Below are positions 17,706 through 25,818 of a stretch of DNA of 64,000 bases, piece after piece. Made by a program: the position numbers and the translations under genes. The stretch is taken from contig NZ_JAERRF010000017.1 in the NCBI RefSeq assembly GCF_016741875.1, positions 1-64,000 of the forward strand, read 5' to 3'. The notes under the pieces were generated by a model. It did not search any database, was not told where the DNA came from, and saw nothing but the letters and a program-made list of their open reading frames with translations. The DNA is from Streptomyces coffeae (GTDB lineage: Bacteria > Actinomycetota > Actinomycetes > Streptomycetales > Streptomycetaceae). Each line of letters opens with the position of its first letter. Within the stretch, counting starts at the first letter, position 1.

Positions 17706-18725
17706 ATGTCCGTCATCCCCGCCACCGGCCGCGAATGGCATCTCGTCGCCCGCCCGGAGGGCTGGCCGAAGCAGGAGGACTTCGCCCTGCGCGAGGCTCC
17801 CGTCTCCGAGCCCGGCCCGGGTCAGCTCCTGGTCCGCAACCTCTACATGTCGGTGGACCCGTACATGCGCGCCCGGATGAACGATGTGAAGTCGTATGTG
17901 CCGCCGTTCCAGCTGGACCAGCCGATGGACGGCGGTGCGGTCGGCAAGGTCCTCGTCTCCGACGTGGACGGCATCGCGCCCGGTGACTACGTCCTGCACT
18001 TCGGCGGCTGGCGCGAGTACGCGGTGGTGGAGGGCAAGAGCGCGGTCAAGGTCGACCCGGAGGTCGCCCCGCTCCCCGCCTACCTCGGTGTGCTCGGCAT
18101 GACCGGTCTCACCGCGTACGCGGGTCTGCTGGAGGTGGCGTCCTTCAAGGAGGGCGACGCGGTCTTCGTCTCGGGCGCCGCCGGCGCGGTCGGCAGCGAG
18201 GTCGGCCAGATCGCCAAGCTCAAGGGTGCCTCCCGGGTGATCGGCAGCGCGGGCACGGACGAGAAGGTGCGGCTGCTGGTCGACGAGTACGGCTTCGACG
18301 CCGCGTTCAACTACAAGAAGGACCCGGTCGCCGAGCAGTTGAAGGAGGCCGCGCCCAACGGGATCGACGTCTACTTCGACAACGTCGGCGGTGAGCACCT
18401 CGAGGCGGCCATCGAACGCCTCAACCTGCACGGCCGGATCACCGTCTGCGGCATGATCGCCCAGTACAACGCCACCGAGCCGCCCGCCGCCCCGCGCAAC
18501 CTCGGGCTGATCATCGGCAAGCGGCTGCGGATGCAGGGCATGCTGGTGTACGACCACCAGGACCTCCAGGAGCAGTTCTTCGAGGAGGTCGGCACCTGGA
18601 TCCGCGAGAGCAAGCTGCACTACCGCGAGACCGTCGTGAAGGGCGTGGAGAACGCGGTGGACGCATTCCTCGGCATGCTCCGCGGCGAAAACATCGGCAA
18701 GATGATCGTCGCCTTCGAGGACTGA
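17706..18725 (+). CDS. NADP-dependent oxidoreductase, medium-chain (MDR) family
   Basis: A 339-residue zinc-independent medium-chain reductase of the leukotriene B4 dehydrogenase / curcumin reductase type, acting on alpha,beta-unsaturated ketones or aldehydes in the cytoplasm. Visible features are LYMSVDPYMRARM in the catalytic domain, the nucleotide-binding SGAAGAVGSEVGQIAK, the NYKK segment that reads NADPH phosphate, and DVYFDNVGGE. Full length for the family. Divergent from the MarR gene, which probably represses it; such pairs often respond to reactive aldehydes or phenolics. Followed by a strong terminator. Confidence 0.93.
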   Translation: MSVIPATGREWHLVARPEGWPKQEDFALREAPVSEPGPGQLLVRNLYMSVDPYMRARMNDVKSYVPPFQLDQPMDGGAVGKVLVSDVDGIAPGDYVLHFGGWREYAVVEGKSAVKVDPEVAPLPAYLGVLGMTGLTAYAGLLEVASFKEGDAVFVSGAAGAVGSEVGQIAKLKGASRVIGSAGTDEKVRLLVDEYGFDAAFNYKKDPVAEQLKEAAPNGIDVYFDNVGGEHLEAAIERLNLHGRITVCGMIAQYNATEPPAAPRNLGLIIGKRLRMQGMLVYDHQDLQEQFFEEVGTWIRESKLHYRETVVKGVENAVDAFLGMLRGENIGKMIVAFED

Positions 18726-18770
18726 CCTTTCGACGGCGGGCGGCGGCCCGGAGCGGATCGGCGCACACGG

Positions 18771-18796
18771 TGGCCCCGGGGTGTTCCCCGGGGCTA
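18771..18796 (+). terminator. Hairpin terminator after the oxidoreductase gene
   Basis: GCCCCGGGG at 18773-18781 and CCCCGGGGC at 18786-18794 pair perfectly around TGTT, with weaker pairs outside. The rest of the 320-bp gap (18797-19046) shows no gene; its only clear signal is the GAGGAG ribosome site of the next gene. Confidence 0.8.
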
Positions 18797-19046
18797 CCGG
18801 CGTACGCCGACGCGCTGCACCATCCGAGTGAACTGGCGTCAACTCCCTTGTAGCGCAACCACGCGAATGAGGTACTGAAAACAACCAAACGGTGGGCCGC
18901 CCATCCCTCCCGGGGAGCGCGGCCTGCGGATTTCTCCGCTCATAGCGTGCGGACCGGTCGGGCAGTGTCGACGCCCTGCTGACGGTGAGGGCGCCCCCGA
19001 GGGACCGCGGTGTCCACCTCCCTGTAACTCAATGAGGAGACACCTC

Positions 19047-19601
19047 ATGTCCTCACCCGTGTCGAACCAGGACGTCGCGCTCGCGGTCGGTGTGCCGACG
19101 ATCCTCCTCGTCATCCCGTCCTCCGGGCCGATCGGCGGCGGCAACCCCGTCGTGCTCATCGGATCGAATCTGGACACCGTCACCTCGGTGACCTTCGGCG
19201 GCGTCGCGGCCCCCATCATCGCGCAGCCCCTCTTCGGGACCGTGCTCGTCGTCACCGCCCCTGCCCACGCGGCGGGCGCGGTGCAGGTCGTCGCCACCAA
19301 CCCGTCGGGTGCCAGCGCTCCGGCCGCCTACACCTATCTGGCGCCGCTGCCTCCGCTCGCCTTCCTCATCAACCCGGTCAGCGGACCGGCGGCGGGCGGT
19401 ACCCCGTTCACCATCATCGGCGCCAACCTCACCGGTGCCTCGGTCACCTTCAACGGGGTGGCCGCGACCGGTGTCACGGTCGTCGCGGGCGGCGCGGCGC
19501 TGACCGGTGTCACCCCCGCGGGTACGGCAGGCCCCGCCACCGTCGTTGTCACGACCCCCGGCGGATCCGCCACCGTGCTCGGCGGCTACCTCTACGTCTG
19601 A
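19047..19601 (+). CDS. IPT/TIG domain protein without signal peptide
   Basis: A 184-residue protein made of two IPT/TIG immunoglobulin-like domains (about residues 18-95 and 98-184). Each opens with the typical I-x-P-x-S-GP-x-x-GG pattern (IPSSGPIGGGNPVVLIGSN; INPVSGPAAGGTPFTIIGAN) and ends in a PxAYTYL/GGYLYV strand. Start ATG 19047 is 7 bases after GAGGAG; an in-frame ATG at 19032 would overlap that site. There is no signal peptide or membrane helix, although these folds usually sit in extracellular or surface proteins. Function unknown. Confidence 0.85.
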   Translation: MSSPVSNQDVALAVGVPTILLVIPSSGPIGGGNPVVLIGSNLDTVTSVTFGGVAAPIIAQPLFGTVLVVTAPAHAAGAVQVVATNPSGASAPAAYTYLAPLPPLAFLINPVSGPAAGGTPFTIIGANLTGASVTFNGVAATGVTVVAGGAALTGVTPAGTAGPATVVVTTPGGSATVLGGYLYV

Positions 19602-19749
19602 GCACGTCCGCGTATGACGGATTCCTCCGCGCGGAACCGAGCCGATCGCACCGGCTCACCGTTCCCCGTCCGGCTCGTCCGGCCGGGGAACGGCCGTGTG
19701 TACGCGGGCCGTACGATGCCGGGGTCCGCTCCGATCCAGACGGGTACCG

Positions 19750-20211
19750 ATGTCCAGCCATACGCACGACCGCGACCCCGCCGCCCCCACGGAACCGACC
19801 CCGCCGCCTCCTTCGCCCGCTCCCGTCGTGTGGCGGCGCCTGGCCCCATTCGTACCGCTCCTCGTGGTGGCCTCGGCGGGGTTGCTGGCCGCCCATGCCG
19901 CCTTCAGCGGCGACACCTTCCAGCACTGCCGGTACCTGGGGCCGTCCACCCGGATGTATCTGACCGCCTGGGCCGCGCCCGTGTGCGCGGTGGCCGCGGC
20001 GGTCCTGCTGTTCGCGCTGCACCGCTCCGCGCGGGGACACGGGGGCCTTCCGGTGGCGGGGTGGCGGCGGTGGACGTCCACGGCGGCCGTGTGCTGCGTA
20101 CCGCTGCTGCTCCTGGTGCAACTCGCCGTCCTGTACTGGGTCTACCAGCCCGATCCGTCCGGTGGCCACGACTGCTCGGGTCTGGCCGTGAGCGTGGTGC
20201 GGGAGCGGTGA
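19750..20211 (+). CDS. Small integral membrane protein, unknown function
   Basis: A 153-residue protein with a Pro-rich cytoplasmic start and three predicted membrane helices (about residues 32-52, 73-95, 112-135). Cysteines flank the membrane segments (FQHCRYLG, AVCCVPLLLL, HDCSGL). I do not recognise a family. The ATG at 19750 has only a weak upstream purine run. Confidence 0.6.
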   Translation: MSSHTHDRDPAAPTEPTPPPPSPAPVVWRRLAPFVPLLVVASAGLLAAHAAFSGDTFQHCRYLGPSTRMYLTAWAAPVCAVAAAVLLFALHRSARGHGGLPVAGWRRWTSTAAVCCVPLLLLVQLAVLYWVYQPDPSGGHDCSGLAVSVVRER

Positions 20212-20525
20212 CCGGGGGTGTGACGGCCGTGTGACTACGGTGTTCCGGACCGGGCGTCCACACCACCGGGCCGGGCGTCCATATCACCCGTGCGGTTCCG
20301 GCAGCCCAGAGCACCTCGGGGTGCGGCAGATCCCCGGGGCGCCCGGGGCGGTGTCCTGTGCTCATGTGCGGTGGCACTCCGCGCGGTTGGCGCTGTGCCG
20401 TGCGTACGTTTCCACGGACGTGAGCGACACCGCGCACGGTTCCGAAAAGACATTGCGCGCCCCGGTCCCCTGCATGAAGGTGTGCTCGGATTCGTTCACG
20501 GCCCGTTTCTCGCAGGAGGTACCCC
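20212..20525 (+). other. 314-bp upstream region of the lyase gene, with 21-bp-spaced direct repeat
   Basis: CGGGCGTCCA occurs at 20251-20260 and 20272-20281, two helical turns apart, which may be a regulatory site. Small GC hairpins follow near 20310 and 20330. The AGGAGG ribosome site lies just before 20526. No gene and no clear promoter hexamers seen. Confidence 0.4.
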
Positions 20526-21434
20526 ATGTCGGACCGCGACCAGCCGGCGATCCGGGAGTTCGCCATCGGCCGCCCGGGGGCCGGGCCGTACGGCATCACG
20601 GCGGGACCGGACGGTGCGCTGTGGCTCACCCTGGTGCACTCCGGCGAGATCGCCAGGTTGCGCGCCACGGAGGAGGTGGCGGACGAAACCACCGTCTGGC
20701 CACTGGACTCGGGGGAGTGCGGGCCGATGGTCATCACCACCGGCCCGGACGGGGCTTTGTGGTTCACCCGGTCCCGCGACGGCCGGATCGGCCGTATCGG
20801 ACCGGACGGCGCGCTCACGTCGTTTCCGCTGCCCGCCCCGGACAGCGGTCCGTACGGCATCACCGCGGGCCCCGACGGCGCCCTGTGGTGCACCCTGATG
20901 AACCGCGACGCCATCGCCCGGATCACCACCGAAGGCGAGGTCACCGAATTCCGGCTGCCGGTGGCGGGCGGATTCCCGTCGGCCGTCGTGGCGGGCCCGG
21001 ACGAGGCGCTGTGGTGCACCCTCAACCAGGGCAACGCCATCGGCCGTCTCGGCTTCGACGGTGACACCACCGTGTACCCGCTGCCCACACCGGGCGCCGG
21101 GCCGGTGGGGATGACCCTCGGTGGCGACGGCGCGCTGTGGTTCGTGGAACTCCTCGCGGGCCGGATCGGGCGGATCACACCGGACGGGCGGATCCAGGAG
21201 TTCCCGCTGCCGGACCGCACCGCCAAACCGCATGCCATCGCCGCCGATCCGGCCGGAGGCTGCTGGTTCACCGAGTGGGGCACCGGACGTATCGGCCATA
21301 TCGACACCACCGGTGAGATCCGCGAACACCCGCTGCCCACACCCTCCTCGGAACCGCACGGCATCGCGGTGACCGCGGACGGCACGGTGTGGGCGGCGCT
21401 GGAGACGGGGAGTGTGGCGCGGCTGACGCCGTAG
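20526..21434 (+). CDS. vgb: Virginiamycin B (streptogramin B) lyase
   Basis: A 302-residue seven-bladed propeller enzyme that linearises streptogramin B depsipeptides by opening the ester at the threonine hydroxyl by elimination, not hydrolysis. Each blade repeats a pattern like GPDGALWFT. The catalytic residues of Staphylococcus Vgb (His228, Glu268, His270) correspond to His236 (KPHAIA), Glu276 and His278 (SEPHGIA), with identical 40- and 42-residue spacing, so the enzyme should be active. The AGGAGG site precedes ATG 20526. Chromosomal copies are known in streptomycetes and can give intrinsic resistance. It is followed by its own terminator, so it is transcribed singly. Confidence 0.92.
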   Translation: MSDRDQPAIREFAIGRPGAGPYGITAGPDGALWLTLVHSGEIARLRATEEVADETTVWPLDSGECGPMVITTGPDGALWFTRSRDGRIGRIGPDGALTSFPLPAPDSGPYGITAGPDGALWCTLMNRDAIARITTEGEVTEFRLPVAGGFPSAVVAGPDEALWCTLNQGNAIGRLGFDGDTTVYPLPTPGAGPVGMTLGGDGALWFVELLAGRIGRITPDGRIQEFPLPDRTAKPHAIAADPAGGCWFTEWGTGRIGHIDTTGEIREHPLPTPSSEPHGIAVTADGTVWAALETGSVARLTP

Positions 21435-21455
21435 GCCCGGGCAAGCCACCCGGGC
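21435..21455 (+). terminator. Hairpin terminator after vgb
   Basis: GCCCGGG at 21435-21441 pairs with CCCGGGC at 21449-21455; a TTTT run follows at 21460. Confidence 0.7.
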
Positions 21456-21493
21456 GACGTTTTCGCGCCACTCAGGCCCAGTAGGCTTCGCCT

Positions 21494-22291
21494 ATGCGTG
21501 ATCTTGCGACCGGTTTCGGTTACCTGATGAAGGGGCAGCGCTGGGTGGCCCGGCACGGGCGATGGTGGGGGATAGGGATGCTGCCCGCCCTCATCACCCT
21601 CGTCGGATACGCGGCGGCGCTCGTCGCGCTCTTCTTCTGGACCGACGACGTCATCGCCTGGGCCACCCCGTTCGCCGACGACTGGTCCTCGCCGTGGCTC
21701 GGTGTCTTCCGCGGAACCCTCACGATCCTCTTCGCCGCCGCCTGCATGTTCCTGGCGATCATCACCTTCACCGCGGTGACCCTGCTGGTCGGCCAGCCCT
21801 TCTACGAGTCGCTGTCCGAAGCGGTCGACCGCTCCGAGGACGGCACCGCCCCCGAGTCCGGGCTGCCGCTGTGGCGCGAGCTGTGGATCGGGCTGCGCGA
21901 GGCGATCGCGCTGGTCGTCCGCGTGACGCTGTGGAGTGTGCTGTTCTTCGCGCTGGGCTTTGTCCCGGTGATCGGCCAGACCGTGATCCCCGCGCTCGCG
22001 TTCTGCGTGACCGGCTTCTTTCTCACCGAGGAGCTGACGTCGATCGCGCTGCTGCGCCGCGGTGTGCTGCTGAAGGAGCGGCGGCGGATGCTGCGCGGCC
22101 GCCGTCTGCTCACCTTCGGTTTCGGTGTGCCGCTCGCCCTGTTGTTCCTGCTGCCCCTGGTGGCCGTGTTCCTGATGCCGGGCGCGGTCGCGGGCGCCAC
22201 CCTGCTGGTACGCGATCTGACGGGCGAGGACGGGCCGGACGACGGGAACTCGGGCTCGGGCCATCCGGCCGACGCGCTGAGCGACGCATGA
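21494..22291 (+). CDS. EI24 domain membrane protein (CysZ-like)
   Basis: A 265-residue integral membrane protein with about four to six hydrophobic segments (around residues 27-47, 72-97, 138-165, 213-238). It carries the EI24/CysZ signature: FGYLMKGQRWVARHGRWWGI at the start, LVGQPFYESLSEAVDR in the middle loop, and GFVPVIGQ before the last helices. CysZ relatives import sulfate, but distant members such as this are uncharacterised. A convergent gene follows across a perfect terminator. Confidence 0.85.
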   Translation: MRDLATGFGYLMKGQRWVARHGRWWGIGMLPALITLVGYAAALVALFFWTDDVIAWATPFADDWSSPWLGVFRGTLTILFAAACMFLAIITFTAVTLLVGQPFYESLSEAVDRSEDGTAPESGLPLWRELWIGLREAIALVVRVTLWSVLFFALGFVPVIGQTVIPALAFCVTGFFLTEELTSIALLRRGVLLKERRRMLRGRRLLTFGFGVPLALLFLLPLVAVFLMPGAVAGATLLVRDLTGEDGPDDGNSGSGHPADALSDA

Positions 22292-22312
22292 CGCGATAGT
22301 GGCGGGAGCACC

Positions 22313-22349
22313 GGGGGCGGTGGCGGGCGACCCGCCACCGCCCCCTTTT
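22313..22349. terminator. Perfect 15-bp hairpin terminator with T run
   Basis: Arms 22313-22327 and 22331-22345 are exact complements around CGA, followed by TTTT. It lies between convergent genes ending at 22291 and 22351 and should stop transcription both ways. Confidence 0.92.
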
Positions 22350-22350
22350 C

Positions 22351-23619
22351 TCAGCCCGCTGCCACAGTCAGCACATCGCGCACCTGTTCCGTGATGGTGA
22401 GGCGATTGCGTATGAACTCCGGATCGGTCACCTCGCCCGTCGCCGGGTCGGTGTTTCCGGGGCCGAACTGGAGGACGGGCGTGTGCAGATGGCCACCGGG
22501 CGCCTTCAGCCCGACCGCGTCGCGCAGCAGCGTGGCGCGGTAGGCGATCTCGTTGGACAGATAGTCCCCGCCACCTCCCGCGCGGGCCGCCGAACCGGGT
22601 GTCGGCCCGTCCGGGCGTACCACCGGACCGCTGCCGCCCGCCGGGATCTCGGTGACCTCGGTGTGGTCGTACACCGGGAACGGCCCGGTGTCCGCCGCCA
22701 CGATCCGTCCGTACGGAAGCGTGGTGGTCGTCCACTGCGGCTGCGGTGCGGGGGTCGGCACTCCGGAGGGGATGGGCACGGTCCCGGTCTCCGACACCGT
22801 GGCGTTGTCGGGATAGCCGCCCCGCCAGGCGCCGTTGGTGCGTTCCACATCGAACCGGCCGATCCGGCCCTGGCTCACGGTCATGAACCCATCGGCCCGC
22901 CGCGGTCCGGACCGGAACGACGGCAGCAGGGTCCGCTCGACCGTCCCGTCCGCGAAGTCCGCCCAGCGCACGGGGAACACGGCGGTCTCGATCCTGGCCG
23001 GGCCCCGCTCCGTACGGATCGTGGTCCCGTCCAGCGCGAGTGCCGCCGCTCCCGAGGGGTTGGACCGGCGAGGATCCGCGTCCAGCTGGAACGGATCGAA
23101 GCCGGTGACCACGATCCGCCTGATCCGTGGACCCGCGGGCAGATCGATGGAGTCCTCACCGCGCGAGCTGCGCTCCAGCGTGGTGAGCAGTGCGGCACGA
23201 CGTTCGTCGGGCAGCGGGAATCCGGGCCGCCACTCGCCCAGCGCCCGGGTCATCCCCAACCGCGCCCAGTACAGCGGCCGATCGTCGTCCCGGCTGAGGT
23301 CCCCGCCCGCGGGCCCACGTCCCTGCACCCGCTCCACGGCCCGCCGCCACAACCGCGCCCCGTCCCGCGCCACCACGGTCTCCGCTTCCGCGACGGACCG
23401 CGCCCCCTCCAGCGATCGCGCGAAGTCCGGAGCCACCGTGTCGAATCCACTGCGCCGCAGAATCTCCCGCGGCGCCTCCAGCTCGAGCCGCCGCTCCTCA
23501 ACCGTCGGCCCACCACCCCCACCACGTGGCTCGGCCACCGCCGGCCCGGCGAACACCAGCGGCGCGGCGGCGAGCAAGGCGGCTCCAAAGAGGGTCAGGC
23601 GGGCGCGAGTTGGTCTCAT
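22351..23619 (-). CDS. Secreted pyroglutamyl peptidase (C15)-like protein with Cys-to-Ser change
   Basis: A 422-residue exported protein with an N-terminal signal peptide ending near AVAEP. The C-terminal half (about 165-420) resembles pyroglutamyl peptidase I, which removes N-terminal pyroglutamate. It has VTGFDPF, a glutamate in RIGRFDVERTN, and a histidine in GGHLHTPVLQ. The position of the catalytic cysteine (family pattern YLCN) reads YLSNEIAY here, so the nucleophile is Ser355. The N-terminal 160 residues and the signal peptide are unusual for this normally cytoplasmic enzyme. It may be a serine variant or an inactive binding protein. Confidence 0.75.
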   Translation of the reverse strand: MRPTRARLTLFGAALLAAAPLVFAGPAVAEPRGGGGGPTVEERRLELEAPREILRRSGFDTVAPDFARSLEGARSVAEAETVVARDGARLWRRAVERVQGRGPAGGDLSRDDDRPLYWARLGMTRALGEWRPGFPLPDERRAALLTTLERSSRGEDSIDLPAGPRIRRIVVTGFDPFQLDADPRRSNPSGAAALALDGTTIRTERGPARIETAVFPVRWADFADGTVERTLLPSFRSGPRRADGFMTVSQGRIGRFDVERTNGAWRGGYPDNATVSETGTVPIPSGVPTPAPQPQWTTTTLPYGRIVAADTGPFPVYDHTEVTEIPAGGSGPVVRPDGPTPGSAARAGGGGDYLSNEIAYRATLLRDAVGLKAPGGHLHTPVLQFGPGNTDPATGEVTDPEFIRNRLTITEQVRDVLTVAAG

Positions 23620-23912
23620 GAGGAATCTGTTCTCCTATCGGGTGCGGAAGGGCGACCGGGGGGAGGAGAGCGGTCACCGTCCGGTTCTCGCACGACGGTG
23701 ACAGGGCGTCAACAGGGCCTCATGGATGGTTTCTGCGACAGCGATGTGATCATCAGGTCGATCGGGAAGCCGTGGAGAACCCGCCGAATGGCTTCAACCG
23801 CCGTCCCCACACGTCTGAACGGTCTAAGCGACCGTGTCGCTTCCATCACTCGAATCCGCCGCCCGCAAGGCTGCCCGCAGACATTCGTTGAACAGACTAG
23901 AAGGGTGGCCCG

Positions 23913-24410
23913 ATGAGACGAGTAATGCGAGCGATGGCCGTGAGCGCTTCCACGTTCTGCGCTGTGGCCTTCGGCGGAGTCAGCGTGGCCCAGGCGCAGT
24001 CGTGGCCATCGAACGACGCCCTGCTCGCCTCCGCCTTGGGCGGGACGGTCCAGGAGAACCACTGCAATACCTCAACCGGGCCCGATCTGGAGATCCTTGG
24101 CGGTGGCGGGGACGAAAACATCGGCTCCAAGTGCTCCAACGTGATCATCCGCACCACGCCGACTCACCAAGACGAGCACCGGCGAGACGAGCACCGGCGA
24201 GACCAGCACCGGCAAGACGAGCACCGGCAAGACCAGCACCGGCAAGACGAGCACCGGCAAGACGAGCACCGGCACAACCAGCACCGGCAAGACCACCGCT
24301 GGCAGGACCCGAACCAGCAGGGCCAGCAGATGCAGGACCCGAACCAGCAGGGCCAGACAACGCAGGGCCAGGCAATGCAGGACCAGCAGATGCAGGGCCA
24401 GCAGATGTAG
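23913..24410 (+). CDS. Secreted two-cysteine protein with charged and glutamine-rich repeats
   Basis: A 165-residue protein with a signal peptide (residues 1 to about 28, VSVAQAQS). A short domain with two cysteines (ENHCNTSTG; GSKCSNVIIR) and a Gly/Asp loop (GGGGDEN) matches the small secreted protein at 9903-10157. From residue 85 the chain is repetitive: eight five-residue units of the type D-[EQ]-H-R-[QR], then two copies of QDPNQQGQ and a Gln/Met-rich end. The tail should be disordered and, with many His residues, could bind metal. The start follows AGAAGGGTGG. Function unknown. Confidence 0.75.
   Translation: MRRVMRAMAVSASTFCAVAFGGVSVAQAQSWPSNDALLASALGGTVQENHCNTSTGPDLEILGGGGDENIGSKCSNVIIRTTPTHQDEHRRDEHRRDQHRQDEHRQDQHRQDEHRQDEHRHNQHRQDHRWQDPNQQGQQMQDPNQQGQTTQGQAMQDQQMQGQQM
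24171..24290 (+). repeat. Eight 15-bp tandem repeats in coding sequence
   Basis: Units of the type GACGAGCACCGGCAA run head to tail at 24171-24290 and encode D-[EQ]-H-R-[QR]. Changes are almost all single bases and keep the frame. Copy number probably varies between strains. Confidence 0.92.
24303..24362 (+). repeat. Two 30-bp tandem repeats in coding sequence
   Basis: Copies at 24303-24332 and 24333-24362 share their first 24 bases (CAGGACCCGAACCAGCAGGG and on) and encode QDPNQQGQ. They follow the 15-bp array in the same gene. Confidence 0.88.
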
Positions 24411-24456
24411 GACCAGCACAAGGTCATGTCGCAAGGCTGACTTTCGGCAGTGTTCC

Positions 24457-24489
24457 CATGCCCCGGCCCTCCGAGAGGGTCGGGGCATG
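24457..24489 (+). terminator. 15-bp hairpin overlapping the next start codon
   Basis: CATGCCCCGGCCCTC at 24457-24471 pairs with 24475-24489 around CGA, with one G-T pair. It is well placed to end the transcript of the repeat protein. Its right arm contains the GAGGG ribosome site and ATG (24487) of the hydrolase gene, so on a read-through message it would also hide that start. Confidence 0.75.
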
Positions 24490-25818
24490 CGAATGTCACG
24501 ACGTCAACTCCTCGGCGGAATCGCCGCCACCGGCGCCACCATCACCCTCACTTCCGTCGCCCTCGCCTCCGGGACCGAGAGCGAGGAGAGGAAGACGACG
24601 GGGGAGCGGACCGGAGCGCGAGCGAAAGAGCCCGTACGGCTTGAACTGGCTCGGCCCACCGGGCCCCACCCCGTCGGCGTCACCGAACTGCACCTCGTGG
24701 ACCGGGCACGGCGCGAGCCGCGCTGGACCGGGGCGGGGGAGCGGTTCCGTGAGCTGATGGTCGGCGTGTGGTACCCGGCGGCCAAGGGAAGTGGCGCACC
24801 GGCCGCGCCGTATATGCGGCCCCGTGCCGCCGCCGCGTTCGGGGCGGGCGCGGCGAAGATACTCAAGCTGGAGCCGGGGGACATCGACTGGGCGGGGTTC
24901 ACCACCCACGCCCGCACCGGCGCCCACGTGGCGCCCGGCCGGACCCGCAGGCCGGTCGTGCTCTACTCCCCGGGGATGTACAACGAACGCACCCTCGACA
25001 CGTCCGCCGTCACCGAACTCGCCGGCCACGGCTACATCGTGATCACCGTCGACCCCACCTACGAGGCGCATGCCGTGGAGTTCCCCGGCGGCCGGGTGGT
25101 CGAGCCGGCGCCCGGCCTCGGCGCCATCGAGCCGACCGCACAGCGCAACAAGGCCGCGCTCGATGTCCGCGTCGCCGACATCCGCTTCGTTCTGGACCAG
25201 GTGGAGGCGGTCGCGCGCGGCCGGGCCCCCCGGAGCCTTGGACGGCCCCGCACCCTTCCGCGCGGTCTCGCCACCGCCCTCGATCCGTCCCGCATCGGCA
25301 TGTTCGGGCATTCGCTCGGTGGAATGGCGACGGCCGAGGCGATGCGGCTCGACCGCCGGATCCGGGCCGGGGTGAATCTCGACGGGCCGCTCGGCTACGA
25401 CTGGGCCGACCCCGACCAACTGCTGCCGGTCGCCCGCACCGGCTTGGACCGGCCGTTTCTCCAGATGGGCGCATGGTTGACAACGTCGGACGACCGCCGT
25501 CCGCACACCCACCGCCACTCCCCGTCCTGGCGGGCCATGTGGCGCAACTCCACCGGCTGGAAACGCGATCTGTGGACCGAGGCCGCCGAGCACAACTCCT
25601 TCACCGACTACCAGACACTGCTGCCCGGTCTGGCCGCACACGTCACCCTGCCGGAAGGGCTATCGACCCACATGATCGGCCGGGTTGACGCCCGGCGGTT
25701 CACCGCGAGCCGACGGGCGTATCTCACGGCGTTCTTCGAGCAGCATCTGCGCGGCCGTCACCAGCGGTTGTTCGACGGTCCCTCGCCCCGCCACCCGGAT
25801 GTGCGCTTCATCGATTGA
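24487..25818 (+). CDS. Tat-exported alpha/beta hydrolase (PAF acetylhydrolase-like)
   Basis: A 443-residue secreted lipase/esterase. The N-terminus MSRRQLLGGIAATGATITL is a twin-arginine signal (SRRQLL). The catalytic core has PVVLYSPGMYNERT for the oxyanion region, the nucleophile Ser276 in FGHSLGGMA, and a histidine candidate in EAAEHNSFTDY. It resembles plasma-type platelet-activating-factor acetylhydrolases, which cleave short acyl groups from phospholipids. ATG 24487 or 24493 may be the start; both lie in or next to a hairpin. Confidence 0.85.
   Translation: MRMSRRQLLGGIAATGATITLTSVALASGTESEERKTTGERTGARAKEPVRLELARPTGPHPVGVTELHLVDRARREPRWTGAGERFRELMVGVWYPAAKGSGAPAAPYMRPRAAAAFGAGAAKILKLEPGDIDWAGFTTHARTGAHVAPGRTRRPVVLYSPGMYNERTLDTSAVTELAGHGYIVITVDPTYEAHAVEFPGGRVVEPAPGLGAIEPTAQRNKAALDVRVADIRFVLDQVEAVARGRAPRSLGRPRTLPRGLATALDPSRIGMFGHSLGGMATAEAMRLDRRIRAGVNLDGPLGYDWADPDQLLPVARTGLDRPFLQMGAWLTTSDDRRPHTHRHSPSWRAMWRNSTGWKRDLWTEAAEHNSFTDYQTLLPGLAAHVTLPEGLSTHMIGRVDARRFTASRRAYLTAFFEQHLRGRHQRLFDGPSPRHPDVRFID

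Noticed and set aside
19904..22735. 943-codon minus-strand frame crossing vgb and the EI24 gene
   Set aside because: It runs through well-supported plus-strand genes, their terminators and ribosome sites; composition is that of a shadow frame.
24171..24290. CRISPR array
   Set aside because: The 15-bp units abut without spacers, keep the reading frame and encode part of a secreted protein.
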